Shown one piece after another: positions 33,625-41,962 of a stretch of 64,000 bases of DNA. Made by a program: the position numbers and the translations under genes. Each line of letters begins with the position of its first letter. Within the stretch, counting starts at the first letter, position 1. A model generated the notes under the pieces. The model had not been told where the DNA came from. It saw only the letters and a program-made list of their open reading frames with translations, and did no database searches. The DNA comes from Gallaecimonas xiamenensis 3-C-1 (GTDB taxonomy: Bacteria > Pseudomonadota > Gammaproteobacteria > Enterobacterales > Gallaecimonadaceae): the NCBI RefSeq assembly GCF_000299915.1, contig NZ_AMRI01000022.1, forward strand, positions 1 through 64,000, written 5' to 3'.

Positions 33625-35181
33625 ATGTCAGCATCGCAAGGAGCCTTTAAAAGCAGCGCCCTGCCCGCCATTTTGCTGGTGGTGATAGTGGGGCTGACCG
33701 CTGCCCTCAGCCACCATCTGCTCAAATCGCCCTGGTGGACCCTGGTTCTCACTGGTGCAGCGGCCGCCCTGTTCTGGCTTTGGCGCCAGCCGCAGCCCTT
33801 GGCCGAACCCGGCCAGGGCTCCAACCTGCCGGCCCACAGCATCATCCAAGCCGCCAGCCTGATGGCCATAGAGTCGGCCAACGCCTCCCACTTTGTCGAC
33901 GGCATCAAGGCCCACCTGGGGCAGCAAAAGCAGGTAGCGGCCCTGATCCTGGAGCGGGTGGAAGGGCTGGAAACCTCGGCCCAAGCCATGCAAGAGGCAG
34001 CCCGAGAAGCCAACCAGGAAGTGGCTGCCGCCGCTCAGGCCGCCGACCAGGGTCAGGCCCAGATGAACGAGCTCAGCGCCGTTCGAGAGGAACAATTACA
34101 ACGGCTGGGCAGCGCCCAGGCCCAGGCCGAAAAGCTCAAGGAACAGTCCGCTTCCATCCAGGGCATTACCCAGGCCATAGACCAACTGGCGGACCAGACC
34201 AACATGCTGGCCCTCAATGCCGCCATAGAGGCGGCCAGGGCCGGCGATCAAGGGCGGGGCTTTGCGGTGGTGGCCGAGGAAGTGCGCCACCTGGCCCAGC
34301 AAACCAGCCAGGCCACCCGCAACATCGAGCAGCTGCTGGGCACCATGGTGGAACAGACCCAGGAAGTGGCCCAGGCCATGGACGCCCTGCAGGCGGTGGA
34401 TACCCGTATGTCGGCCCTGACCGCAGATGTCAGTGCCCAACTGGCCGAGGTCTCAAAACGCATGGCCCAGGCCAAGGACAGCGCCACCACCATGGCGGCA
34501 TTGCAACAGGACTTTGGCCGCGACAACAGCGGCATTGGCGACCAGGTGGAAACCCTGCACGGCTCCATGGGGGCCATAGAACATGCCATAGGGGAGGCCT
34601 CGGGGCGGATCCTCGAACTCAGCACCCACACCGAAGGCATCTTCGTGGCCCTGCGCCACTGCGAGCTGGACGACAGGCACAGCCAGATGGCCAGGCTGGC
34701 CCAGGAAGGGGCCGAGGCCATAGGCCAAGTGCTGGAGCAAGCCATGGCCCAGGGCGCCATCAGCGAACAGGCGCTGTTCCGTTTCCAATACCAACCCATC
34801 GAAGGCACCGATCCGCCCAAGTTCCACAGCCCCTTCGACCAACTGACCGACCGGCTCTTCCCCGATATCCAAGAGCCGCTGCTGGGCCGCTGCCAGGGGG
34901 CCATTTACGCCGGGGCCGTGGACATCAACGGCTATTTTCCCACCCACAACCGCCAGTTCAGCCAGCCGCTGACCGGCAACAAGGAAAAGGACATCGCCAG
35001 CAACCGCACCAAGCGCATCTTCAACGACAGGACCGGCAGCCGTTGCGGCAACCATACCGAGCCTTTTTTGTTGCAGACCTATAAGCGCGACACCGGCGAG
35101 GTAATGCACGACGTGTCGGCTCCCATCTATGTGCGGGGTCAACATTGGGGGGGCTTTCGTATCGGCTACCTAAGCCAGTGA
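33625..35181 (+). CDS. Methyl-accepting chemotaxis protein with C-terminal sensor domain
   Basis: 518-residue signalling protein. Two N-terminal hydrophobic helices (about 13-32 and 39-57) with a very short loop between them leave almost no periplasmic domain. The cytoplasmic coiled coil carries the conserved MCP tip [20 protein letters not shown], then [17 protein letters not shown]. After the MCP part (to about 365) comes a further folded region. It starts [16 protein letters not shown], includes [17 protein letters not shown], and ends [19 protein letters not shown], which looks like a Cache-like sensing domain placed at the C-terminus. Ligand unknown. It is followed by a hydroxyacid dehydrogenase after 84 bases. 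Confidence 0.87.
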   Translation: MSASQGAFKSSALPAILLVVIVGLTAALSHHLLKSPWWTLVLTGAAAALFWLWRQPQPLAEPGQGSNLPAHSIIQAASLMAIESANASHFVDGIKAHLGQQKQVAALILERVEGLETSAQAMQEAAREANQEVAAAAQAADQGQAQMNELSAVREEQLQRLGSAQAQAEKLKEQSASIQGITQAIDQLADQTNMLALNAAIEAARAGDQGRGFAVVAEEVRHLAQQTSQATRNIEQLLGTMVEQTQEVAQAMDALQAVDTRMSALTADVSAQLAEVSKRMAQAKDSATTMAALQQDFGRDNSGIGDQVETLHGSMGAIEHAIGEASGRILELSTHTEGIFVALRHCELDDRHSQMARLAQEGAEAIGQVLEQAMAQGAISEQALFRFQYQPIEGTDPPKFHSPFDQLTDRLFPDIQEPLLGRCQGAIYAGAVDINGYFPTHNRQFSQPLTGNKEKDIASNRTKRIFNDRTGSRCGNHTEPFLLQTYKRDTGEVMHDVSAPIYVRGQHWGGFRIGYLSQ

Positions 35182-35265
35182 ACGGCGCTGGGCGCGGGCC
35201 CAGCGGCCTGGCCGCCGATGCAGCCCGGGCGTTACCCTGGGGTTTTACCGGTCAAAGGAAGCCCC

Positions 35266-36279
35266 ATGAAACCCCAGGTCTTTGTCTTTAGCCGCCTCAA
35301 GCCGCCCTTCCTGGCAGAGCTTGAAGCCCACTACCAGGTCACCCAGCTCGACCCCAAGGGTGATATCCAGGGCCAATACGCCGCCGCCCTGCCCCATGTT
35401 CAGGGCATGATAGGGGTAGGCCGGCCCCTGGGAGAGGCCGAGCTGGCCCAGGCCGGCCAGCTCAAAGTGATCAGCTCCGTCTCGGTCGGTTACGACAATT
35501 ACGACCTTCCCTACCTGAACAGCCGCAGCATCATGCTTACCAACACCCCGGACGTACTGACCGAGACCACCGCCGATCTGGGCTTTGCCTTGCTGATGAG
35601 CGCCGCCCGGCGCCTGCCTGAGCTGGATGCCTGGGTCAAGGCCGGCCAATGGCAGCGCACCGTCGGCCCGGCCGAATTCGGGGTGGATATCCACGGTAAG
35701 ACCCTGGGCATCGTCGGCCTGGGCAGGATAGGGGCGGCCCTGGCTCGCCGCGGCCACTTTGGTTTCAGGATGCCGGTGCTCTACAGCGGCAACAGCCGCA
35801 ACAGCCGCAAGCCGGAATTGGAAGCGGAGCTGGGCGCCCGTTTCCTGCCCCTGGACGACCTGCTGGCCCAGGCGGACTTCGTGGTGCTGGTGGTGCCACT
35901 TGGGCCCGAGACCCGCAACCTCATCGGCCGCCGCGAGCTGGCCCTGATGAAAGACAGCGCCATTCTGGTGAACCTGGCCAGGGGCGCGGTGGTGGACGAG
36001 CCGGCCCTGATTGAAGCCCTGCAAAGCCGCCAGATCAGAGGCGCGGGGCTGGACGTCTATCAAACAGAACCCCTGGCCGCCTCTCCCCTCTTTGCCCTGC
36101 CCCAGGTGGTGACGCTGCCGCACCTGGGCTCCGCCACAGAGGAAACCCGCGACGCCATGGCCCGCCGGGCCCTGGACAACTTCCACCAGGCCATGAAGGG
36201 GGAGCGGCCCCGGGATCTGGTCAACCCCCAGGTCTGGCCCGAGGCCGGTCATGCCCCTGTCATGGGGCGATTGCCATGA
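35266..36279 (+). CDS. D-2-hydroxyacid dehydrogenase, GhrB/GyaR-like
   Basis: 337-residue NAD(P)H-dependent reductase for 2-ketoacids such as glyoxylate or hydroxypyruvate. The nucleotide-binding GLGRIGAALARRGHFGF sits near residue 150. The catalytic Arg (NLARGAVVDE), Glu (VYQTEPL) and His (LPHLGSATEET) are in place. The start at 35266 follows AAAGGAAG, while an in-frame ATG at 35218 would add 16 unmatched residues. It lies downstream of the MCP gene and upstream of ahpC, with no clear operon link to either. Confidence 0.9.
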   Translation: MKPQVFVFSRLKPPFLAELEAHYQVTQLDPKGDIQGQYAAALPHVQGMIGVGRPLGEAELAQAGQLKVISSVSVGYDNYDLPYLNSRSIMLTNTPDVLTETTADLGFALLMSAARRLPELDAWVKAGQWQRTVGPAEFGVDIHGKTLGIVGLGRIGAALARRGHFGFRMPVLYSGNSRNSRKPELEAELGARFLPLDDLLAQADFVVLVVPLGPETRNLIGRRELALMKDSAILVNLARGAVVDEPALIEALQSRQIRGAGLDVYQTEPLAASPLFALPQVVTLPHLGSATEETRDAMARRALDNFHQAMKGERPRDLVNPQVWPEAGHAPVMGRLP

Positions 36280-36365
36280 TAGGAAAGCCTGGCGGGACAG
36301 CAGGGCCGCGCGTCGGGATAATAAGCGCCAAGTCATTGAAACAGCTAGGTAGGCCTCAGGGCTTC

Positions 36366-36414
36366 AATCGGTTTTGCCAATACAGGCAATTGTATTTTGC
36401 AATTTTAACCGATT
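36366..36414. repeat. Inverted repeat in the ahpC promoter region
   Basis: AATCGGTT at 36366-36373 and AACCGATT at 36407-36414 are perfect 8-bp inverted arms spaced by 33 bases of AT-rich sequence. They lie 70-118 bases before ahpC, ahead of a plausible -10 TAGTAT at 36427-36432. A paired site for a peroxide regulator such as OxyR is possible, but the sequence does not match the usual OxyR ATAG pattern. Confidence 0.45.
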
Positions 36415-36483
36415 AGAAAAACCACCTAGTATAGAGCCTGTCTTAGGGAATCTTTCATTCACGACATTTATCGAGGAGTCGAC

Positions 36484-37050
36484 ATGTCCGTATCTATCAA
36501 CAGCGAAATCAAGCCGTTTAAAGCCACCGCCTTCAAAAGGGGCGAGTTCGTCGAGATCACCGAAGCCGACGTCAAAGGCAAGTGGTCCGTGTTCTTCTTC
36601 TACCCTGCCGACTTCACCTTCGTTTGCCCCACCGAACTGGGCGACGTGGCTGACCATTACGACGAACTGCAACGCCTGGGCGTAGAAGTGTTCTCCGTGT
36701 CCACCGACACCCACTTCACCCACAAAGCCTGGCACGACAGCTCCGAGACCATCGGCAAGATCGACTACTTCATGGTGGGTGACCAAACCGGCACCATCAC
36801 CAACAACTTCGGCGTAATGCGTGAAGGTCAAGGTCTGGCTGACCGCGCTACCTTCATCATCGACCCCCAAGGCGTGATCCAAGCCATCGAAATCACCGCC
36901 GAAGGTATCGGCCGTGACGCCTCCGACCTGCTGCGCAAGATCAAAGCTGCCCAGTACGTTGCTGCCCACCCGGGCGAAGTTTGCCCCGCCAAGTGGAAAG
37001 AAGGCGAAGCCACCCTGGCTCCTTCTCTGGACCTGGTCGGCAAGATCTAA
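36484..37050 (+). CDS. ahpC: Alkyl hydroperoxide reductase peroxiredoxin subunit AhpC
   Basis: 188-residue typical 2-Cys peroxiredoxin that scavenges H2O2 and organic peroxides in the cytoplasm. The peroxidatic Cys48 is in [13 protein letters not shown] and the resolving Cys167 in GEVCPAKW. The C-terminal YF-type tail of sensitive peroxiredoxins is present in altered form (SLDLVGKI). CGAGGAGTCGAC gives a strong ribosome site. It is followed by ahpF after 99 bases that contain a hairpin, so ahpC transcript should exceed ahpF transcript. Confidence 0.98.
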   Translation: MSVSINSEIKPFKATAFKRGEFVEITEADVKGKWSVFFFYPADFTFVCPTELGDVADHYDELQRLGVEVFSVSTDTHFTHKAWHDSSETIGKIDYFMVGDQTGTITNNFGVMREGQGLADRATFIIDPQGVIQAIEITAEGIGRDASDLLRKIKAAQYVAAHPGEVCPAKWKEGEATLAPSLDLVGKI

Positions 37051-37062
37051 ATACCCGGTAGC

Positions 37063-37113
37063 AACCCGGCCCGCTGCGGTGCTTGCGCACCCGGTTGGCG
37101 GGCCGGGTTTTTT
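37063..37113 (+). terminator. Intercistronic hairpin between ahpC and ahpF
   Basis: AACCCGGCCCGC pairs with GCGGGCCGGGTT, followed by a run of T. The 23-base loop makes it a long-loop attenuator rather than a compact terminator. It would give more ahpC than ahpF mRNA, as the two proteins are needed in unequal amounts. Confidence 0.75.
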
Positions 37114-37149
37114 ACACCCAAAATTCCGCATTTTGCACAGGACACGCCC

Positions 37150-38691
37150 ATGTTAGACGCCAATATCAAGAAGCAACTGGACACCTACCTGCAGCACATC
37201 AAGCAGCCGATCGAACTCAGCGTGTCCACCGACAACAGCCCCAAAGCCCAGGAACTGCAAGACCTGGCTCAGGAACTGGCCACCATGTCCAGCCTGATCG
37301 GCCTGACCGACAGCAACAGCAAGCGCAGCCCCAGCATGAGCGTGGCCCCCCAAGGCCAGGCCCCCAGGGTCAGCTTTGCCGGTGTCCCCATGGGGCACGA
37401 ATTTTCTTCATTGGTACTGGCCCTGCTGCAAGCCGGCGGCCACCCCTCCAAGGCCGATCCGGCGCTGCTCGAGCAGATCCGCAGCCTCAAGGGCGAGTAC
37501 CACTTCGAAACCTTTATCTCCCTGTCCTGCCACAACTGCCCGGACGTGGTGCAGGCCCTGAACCTGATGGCCAGCCTCAACCCCAACATCACCCACGTGA
37601 TGATTGACGGCGCCCTGTTCCAGGACGAGGTCAACCAGCGCCAGGTGATGGCCGTGCCCGCCGTCTACCTGAACGGCGAACACTTCGGCCAGGGCCGCAT
37701 GACCCTCGAAGAGATCGTCACCAAGGTCGACAGCAACGCCGCCGAGGCCAAGGCCGCCGCCCTTAACGACAAGGAAACCTACGACGTGCTGGTACTGGGC
37801 GGTGGCCCGGCCGGCGCCGCTGCCGCCATCTATGCCGCCCGTAAAGGCATTCGCACCGGCCTGGTGGCCGAGCGCTTCGGCGGCCAGGTGATGGACACCG
37901 TCGGCATCGAAAACTTCATCTCCGTGCCCTACACCGAAGGCCCGAAACTGGCCGCCGGCCTGGAGCAGCACGTAAAGGAATACGGGGTGGATATCATCAC
38001 CGGCCAGCGCGCCGCCCAGGTCAGCCGTGGCGATCTGGTGGAAGTGGCCCTGGAAAGCGGCGCCACCCTCAAGGCCCGCAGCCTGATCCTGGCCACCGGC
38101 GCCCGCTGGCGGGAACTGGGAGTACCGGGTGAAGCCCAGTACCGCACCAAGGGTGTGGCCTACTGCCCCCACTGCGACGGCCCCTTCTTCAAGGGCAAGA
38201 AAGTGGCGGTGATTGGCGGCGGTAACTCCGGTATCGAAGCGGCCATCGATCTGGCCGGTATCGTCGAGCACGTCACGGTGCTGGAATTTGCCGACACCCT
38301 GCGCGCCGACGAAGTGCTGGTGAAAAAGGCCCGCTCCCTCGGCAACGTCGATATCATCACCAACGCCCAGACCACCGAAGTGCTGGGTGACGGCAGCAAG
38401 GTCAACGGCCTGGCCTACAAGGACAGGGTCAGCGGCAAGGACAAACAGCTGGAACTGGCGGGGATCTTCGTGCAGATAGGCCTGGTGCCCAACACCGAGT
38501 TCCTCAAGGAAAGCGGCATCGAGCTGACCCGTTTTGGCGAAGTGATCATCGACGCCAAAGGCGCCACCTCCATGGCCGGGGTCTTTGCCGCCGGCGACGC
38601 CACCACAGTGCCCTACAAGCAGATAGTGATCTCCATGGGCGCCGGCGCCACCGCCGCCCTCTCTGCCTTCGACCACCTGATCCGCTCCTAA
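37150..38691 (+). CDS. ahpF: Alkyl hydroperoxide reductase flavoprotein subunit AhpF
   Basis: 513-residue flavoenzyme that passes electrons from NADH to AhpC. The N-terminal tandem thioredoxin-like part carries Cys127-x2-Cys130 ([10 protein letters not shown]). The FAD domain follows with [18 protein letters not shown]. The central dithiol is Cys339-x2-Cys342 ([11 protein letters not shown]), and the NAD-binding site is [13 protein letters not shown] second FAD motif, [14 protein letters not shown], is near the end. Full length for the family. It is the partner of ahpC upstream, and a strong terminator follows. Confidence 0.97.
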   Translation: MLDANIKKQLDTYLQHIKQPIELSVSTDNSPKAQELQDLAQELATMSSLIGLTDSNSKRSPSMSVAPQGQAPRVSFAGVPMGHEFSSLVLALLQAGGHPSKADPALLEQIRSLKGEYHFETFISLSCHNCPDVVQALNLMASLNPNITHVMIDGALFQDEVNQRQVMAVPAVYLNGEHFGQGRMTLEEIVTKVDSNAAEAKAAALNDKETYDVLVLGGGPAGAAAAIYAARKGIRTGLVAERFGGQVMDTVGIENFISVPYTEGPKLAAGLEQHVKEYGVDIITGQRAAQVSRGDLVEVALESGATLKARSLILATGARWRELGVPGEAQYRTKGVAYCPHCDGPFFKGKKVAVIGGGNSGIEAAIDLAGIVEHVTVLEFADTLRADEVLVKKARSLGNVDIITNAQTTEVLGDGSKVNGLAYKDRVSGKDKQLELAGIFVQIGLVPNTEFLKESGIELTRFGEVIIDAKGATSMAGVFAAGDATTVPYKQIVISMGAGATAALSAFDHLIRS

Positions 38692-38703
38692 CAGAGCCTT
38701 GCC

Positions 38704-38731
38704 AAAAAGCCGCCTTAGGGCGGCTTTTTTA
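38704..38731. terminator. Terminator after ahpF
   Basis: AAAAAGCCGCC, loop TTA, GGGCGGCTTTTTT, between convergent genes. Confidence 0.9.
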
Positions 38732-39160
38732 TTGCAGCCAGCCCAATTGCCGGCCCTGCCAACTGATGCGCAGCTGCACCAGGGCCAGCAGCAGCACCAG
38801 GCTTGGCATCACCAGGGCTCCGTGGCCCAGTACCGCCAGGCTGTCTATCACCACGAAGTTGTAGAACTGCTGCACCCCTATGCCCAGCAGGGACAGGGCA
38901 TAAACCGGTAGCGCCAGGGCCTTGCCGGCCAACAGCAGCAGCGCCCCCAGGGTGCCCGCCAGCACCGCCACCCCAAAAGCCAGGGTCAGCCAGAGGGGAA
39001 TGTCCTGGTACAGGGCCTGCTGGGCCGGCGGCAACTGGGCCAGGGCCTGGGGAGTGAGGCTCAGGTGCATCACCCAGGCAAAGACCCCCAGCAGGTTCCA
39101 CACCAGCATTACCCAGGCAAAGGCGCTGACCCAGCCGGGCCTTGGGGTTTTGACGTCCAT
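38729..39160 (-). CDS. Uncharacterised four-helix membrane protein
   Basis: 143 residues with about four hydrophobic helices (WVMLVWNLLGVFAWVM; LWLTLAFGVAVLAGTLGALL; LPVYALSLLGIGVQQFY; ALVMPSLVLLLALVQL). It has no signature I can name; related proteins are sometimes labelled sugar transporter without support. It stands alone, convergent with ahpF and divergent from zapE. GAGGAACAATC precedes its start on the coding strand. Confidence 0.75.
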   Translation of the reverse strand: MDVKTPRPGWVSAFAWVMLVWNLLGVFAWVMHLSLTPQALAQLPPAQQALYQDIPLWLTLAFGVAVLAGTLGALLLLAGKALALPVYALSLLGIGVQQFYNFVVIDSLAVLGHGALVMPSLVLLLALVQLRISWQGRQLGWLQ

Positions 39161-39266
39161 GATTGTTCCTCTCGGCAGTTGCTGTGCCCAGCTAACGCCA
39201 AGGCAGCCTGTTTGGCAAGCCCCTGGCCTGGTAAGCTGGCGCCAGTTTTGTCAGCCCCGTTGTGCC

Positions 39267-40406
39267 ATGTCCCAGACCCCCGCCCAGCGCTACCAGGCCC
39301 TGCTGGCCGGTGCCGGCTTTGCCCCGGACCCCGCCCAGGCCCAGGCCGTTACCGCCCTCAACCAGCTTTACCAGGCCCTCAAGACCCCCGGCCAGCCCCT
39401 TGGCCTTTACCTCTGGGGAGACGTGGGCCGGGGCAAGACCATGCTGATGGACTTGTTCTTCGAGGCCCTGGACGACAGCCTGAAATTGCGGCTGCACTTT
39501 CACCGCTTTATGGCCTGGGTGCACGAGGAACTGCGCCAGGAGGCGGGCCACGCCGAGCCCCTGGCGCTGATCGCCAAAAGGCTGCGCCAGCGCTGCCGGG
39601 TGTTGTGCTTTGACGAGTTCTTCGTCTCTGACATCGGTGACGCCATGCTGCTGACCCGGCTGTTCCAGGCCCTTTTTGCCGAAGGGCTGGTGCTGGTGGC
39701 CACCTCCAATATCCCGATGCAGCGCCTCTATGAAAACGGCCTGCAGCGGGACAGGTTCCTGCCGGGTATCGCCCTGTTGCAGCGCCACTGCCGGCAGCTG
39801 CACCTGGACGGGGGCCTTGACCACAGGCTGCGCCACCTAAAGGTGGTGCCCACCTGCTTTGCCCCAGGCCAGGGCCACTTTGCCGCCCTCTTTACCCAAA
39901 TGACCGGCCAAGCCCCCCAGGCAGGGCAGCTGCTGCTGTGCAACAGGCCAGTACCCACCCTGGGGCTGGCCGACGGGGTGGCCTGGTTTGACTTCAAGGC
40001 CTTGTGCGAAGGGCCGCGCTCTGCCCTCGATTACATCGCCCTGGCCGGCCAGGTAAAGCTGGTGCTGCTGAGCGGCGTGCCGCTGCTGGGGGGCCAGGCC
40101 AAGGAATGGATCAAAGCCAGGGGCACCGAAGACGGGGTGGAAGCCACCGCTACCGGCGAACGGCGGGTCCATTACGCTGTGGGGGACGATCCGGCCCGGC
40201 GCTTTATCAGCCTGGTGGACGAGCTCTACGACCAGAAAGTGGCCCTGTGTCTGGAAGCGCCGGCGCCACCGGCCGCGCTTTACCAGGGCGGCGCCCTGGC
40301 TTTTGAGTTTCGCCGCACCCAGAGCCGGCTGGTGGAGATGCAGTCCAGCGATTATTTGGGAGCGCTGATACCGGCGGCCTTGGCCCAGGCCAGCAAGGGC
40401 TGCTGA
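39267..40406 (+). CDS. zapE: Cell division ATPase ZapE (AFG1-like)
   Basis: 379-residue P-loop ATPase that acts at the Z-ring during constriction in E. coli. Walker A GDVGRGKT is at residues 51-58, followed by LMDLFFEALDD. HFHRFMAWVHEELR, Walker B VLCFDEFFVSDIGDAMLL and the arginine-finger region VLVATSNIPMQRLYENGLQRDRF are as in AFG1/ZapE proteins. The ATG at 39267 is selected by the family N-terminus, because a much longer upstream frame lacks similarity. Its end overlaps the convergent sulfotransferase pseudogene by 55 bases. Confidence 0.93.
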   Translation: MSQTPAQRYQALLAGAGFAPDPAQAQAVTALNQLYQALKTPGQPLGLYLWGDVGRGKTMLMDLFFEALDDSLKLRLHFHRFMAWVHEELRQEAGHAEPLALIAKRLRQRCRVLCFDEFFVSDIGDAMLLTRLFQALFAEGLVLVATSNIPMQRLYENGLQRDRFLPGIALLQRHCRQLHLDGGLDHRLRHLKVVPTCFAPGQGHFAALFTQMTGQAPQAGQLLLCNRPVPTLGLADGVAWFDFKALCEGPRSALDYIALAGQVKLVLLSGVPLLGGQAKEWIKARGTEDGVEATATGERRVHYAVGDDPARRFISLVDELYDQKVALCLEAPAPPAALYQGGALAFEFRRTQSRLVEMQSSDYLGALIPAALAQASKGC

Positions 40407-40518
40407 TAGCGCCGCCACTCGTCGATACCCCTGGTATGCACCCCTTGGCGCACCTGGGCGGCACTGGCGGTGGCCACCCCCTGGCCTCGGTCGGTACTCA
40501 AGGGGCCGGCCAGGGGCG

Positions 40519-40544
40519 CCAGGTCCAGCCAGGTCCAGCCAGGT
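40519..40544. repeat. 10-base tandem repeat inside the sulfotransferase gene
   Basis: CCAGGTCCAG occurs twice in direct tandem followed by CCAGGT (2.6 units). One unit fewer gives a continuous reading frame with good family sequence, so this looks like a slippage-type +10 event. Confidence 0.85.
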
Positions 40545-40950
40545 AAAAAGTGTGGCCAGGCTCTGCTCGGGGTTGGCCACCAGGGCTTCGTAGTCCAGGG
40601 TCTGCATCCGCTCCGGTGCCTGGGCTTGCCAATGGTTCGCCAGCTGTTCCTGGCAGCGGTAGTAATGCAGGGCGCTGTCCAGGCTCTGGCCAAGGGCGAT
40701 GGGAAAGCGCAGCAGCCGCCGGTAGTTGGCCCAGCAGGCGGCCAGGGGCGCACGGCGGATATACAGGATGCGGGCGTCCGGCCAGTGCTGGAGTATGGCG
40801 CCAAGGTAGAGGCCGTTGAAGGGCAGTTTGTCGGTCAGGTAGGGCCTGTCCTGGGGCAGGTGGCCCCCCAGCTGCCGGTAGCGCTCGGCCAGGCGCCGGC
40901 TGTCCAGCTGGTCCAGGCGCTGCACCAGGGCCTGGTCCAGGCCGTCGTCG

Positions 40951-40994
40951 CTGCGCACCCCGGCCAGTTCCTGCGCACCCCGGCCAGTTCCTGC
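40951..40994. repeat. 20-base tandem duplication inside the sulfotransferase gene
   Basis: CTGCGCACCCCGGCCAGTTC occurs twice in perfect tandem followed by CTGC (2.2 units). One copy gives a continuous frame; two copies shift it by two bases. Confidence 0.9.
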
Positions 40995-41935
40995 AAGGCC
41001 CTGGGCAGGGCCAGCTGCTCGCCCCCCAGGGCAATGGCCGGGTGGCTGCCCAAGAGTTGCTCCAGGAGGGTGGACCCGGCCCTTGGCAGGCCGACGATAA
41101 ACAGCGGCGCCGGGCGCCCGGCCACTTGGGCCTTGGCGGCCACCTTGCCGGCCATCAGCGGTGCAAGAGCTGCCTCCAGCTTTTCGGCCGGGTAAGGCTG
41201 GCTTGGCGCCAGCAGTTCCCTGGCCTGCGCCAGCAGGGCAAAGGCCCTTGGCTGCTGGTCCAGATCGTCCAAGGCCTTGGCCAGGGCTATGCCCACCATG
41301 CCCTTGTCTTCCCCCTCAAGCCGCTGCCAGAGCCGCTCCAGCTGGGCCAGCTCGGTACTGCCCTCCTGGTAGCGCAGCAACTGGCTGCGGGCCCAGTGGG
41401 CCAAAGGCGCATCCGGCGCCAGGGCCACCGCCTTGGCGTAAGCGGCCAGGGCCGCCGGCTTGTCCCCAAGGAAGGTGCAGGCCGCCCCCAGGTGGCGCCA
41501 CAGCGGCTCTTGTTGCGGAGCCAGGGCGGTGGCGGTTTCAAAGCAGCGCTGGGCCAGATCATGGCGTTCTAAGCGGGTGGCCACATTGCCGAGGGTATCC
41601 CAATCCTGGGCCTGGCCGCCCGCCAGGGCCATGGCCCCGGCCAGCACCTGCAAGGCCGGCGCCATCAGCCCGGCGTCAAACAAAAAGTGCAGCAGCTGGG
41701 CCCGGTAGTCCAGGCGCCGGGGGGCCAGGGTGGCGGCCTGTTGCAGGGCCGGGCCGGCCTTGGCCAGCAGCCCCTGGCGCCACAGGGCCAGGCCCAGCAG
41801 GAACTGGCCTTCGGCAGGGTCGGTAGCCAGCAGCTGCCGGGCCAATTGCTCAAGCTTGGGCCATTGCTGGGCGGTCAAGGCAGCCTGGGCCGCCTGGTGC
41901 AGAGGGGACATCAAAAGGCTCCGGTGAGCGGTAAC

Positions 41936-41957
41936 AAAAAGCCCCCTTGCGGGGGCT
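41936..41957 (-). terminator. Terminator of the receptor gene at 41963
   Basis: On the minus strand AGCCCCC, loop GCAA, GGGGGCTTTTTG. It ends the receptor transcript just before the TPR-sulfotransferase gene on the same strand. Confidence 0.88.
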
Positions 41958-41962
41958 GGGTG

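Larger units (their letters stand above)
40352..41911 (-). pseudogene. TPR-sulfotransferase family gene broken by two tandem duplications
   Basis: The N-terminal part (about residues 1-220) is a TPR array (LEQLARQLLATDPAEGQFLLG, DWDTLGNVATRLERHDLAQRC). It is followed by the sulfotransferase P-loop-like LFIVGLPRAGSTLLEQLL. At 40951-40990 a 20-base unit is repeated twice and the frame is lost, leading to a stop near 40835. Removing one copy restores QELAGVRSDDGLDQALVQRL and the middle region (TDKLPFNGLYLGAI, LYIRRAP). At 40519-40544 a 10-base repeat shifts it again; removing one unit restores FTWLDLAPLAGPL and the C-terminal TASAAQVRQGV. Net insertion is 30 bases, so the two ends share one frame but the middle does not. 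Confidence 0.85.

Noticed and set aside
33438-34013. Minus-strand frame across the start of the chemotaxis gene
   Set aside because: It runs antisense to a clear MCP gene and has no family features.
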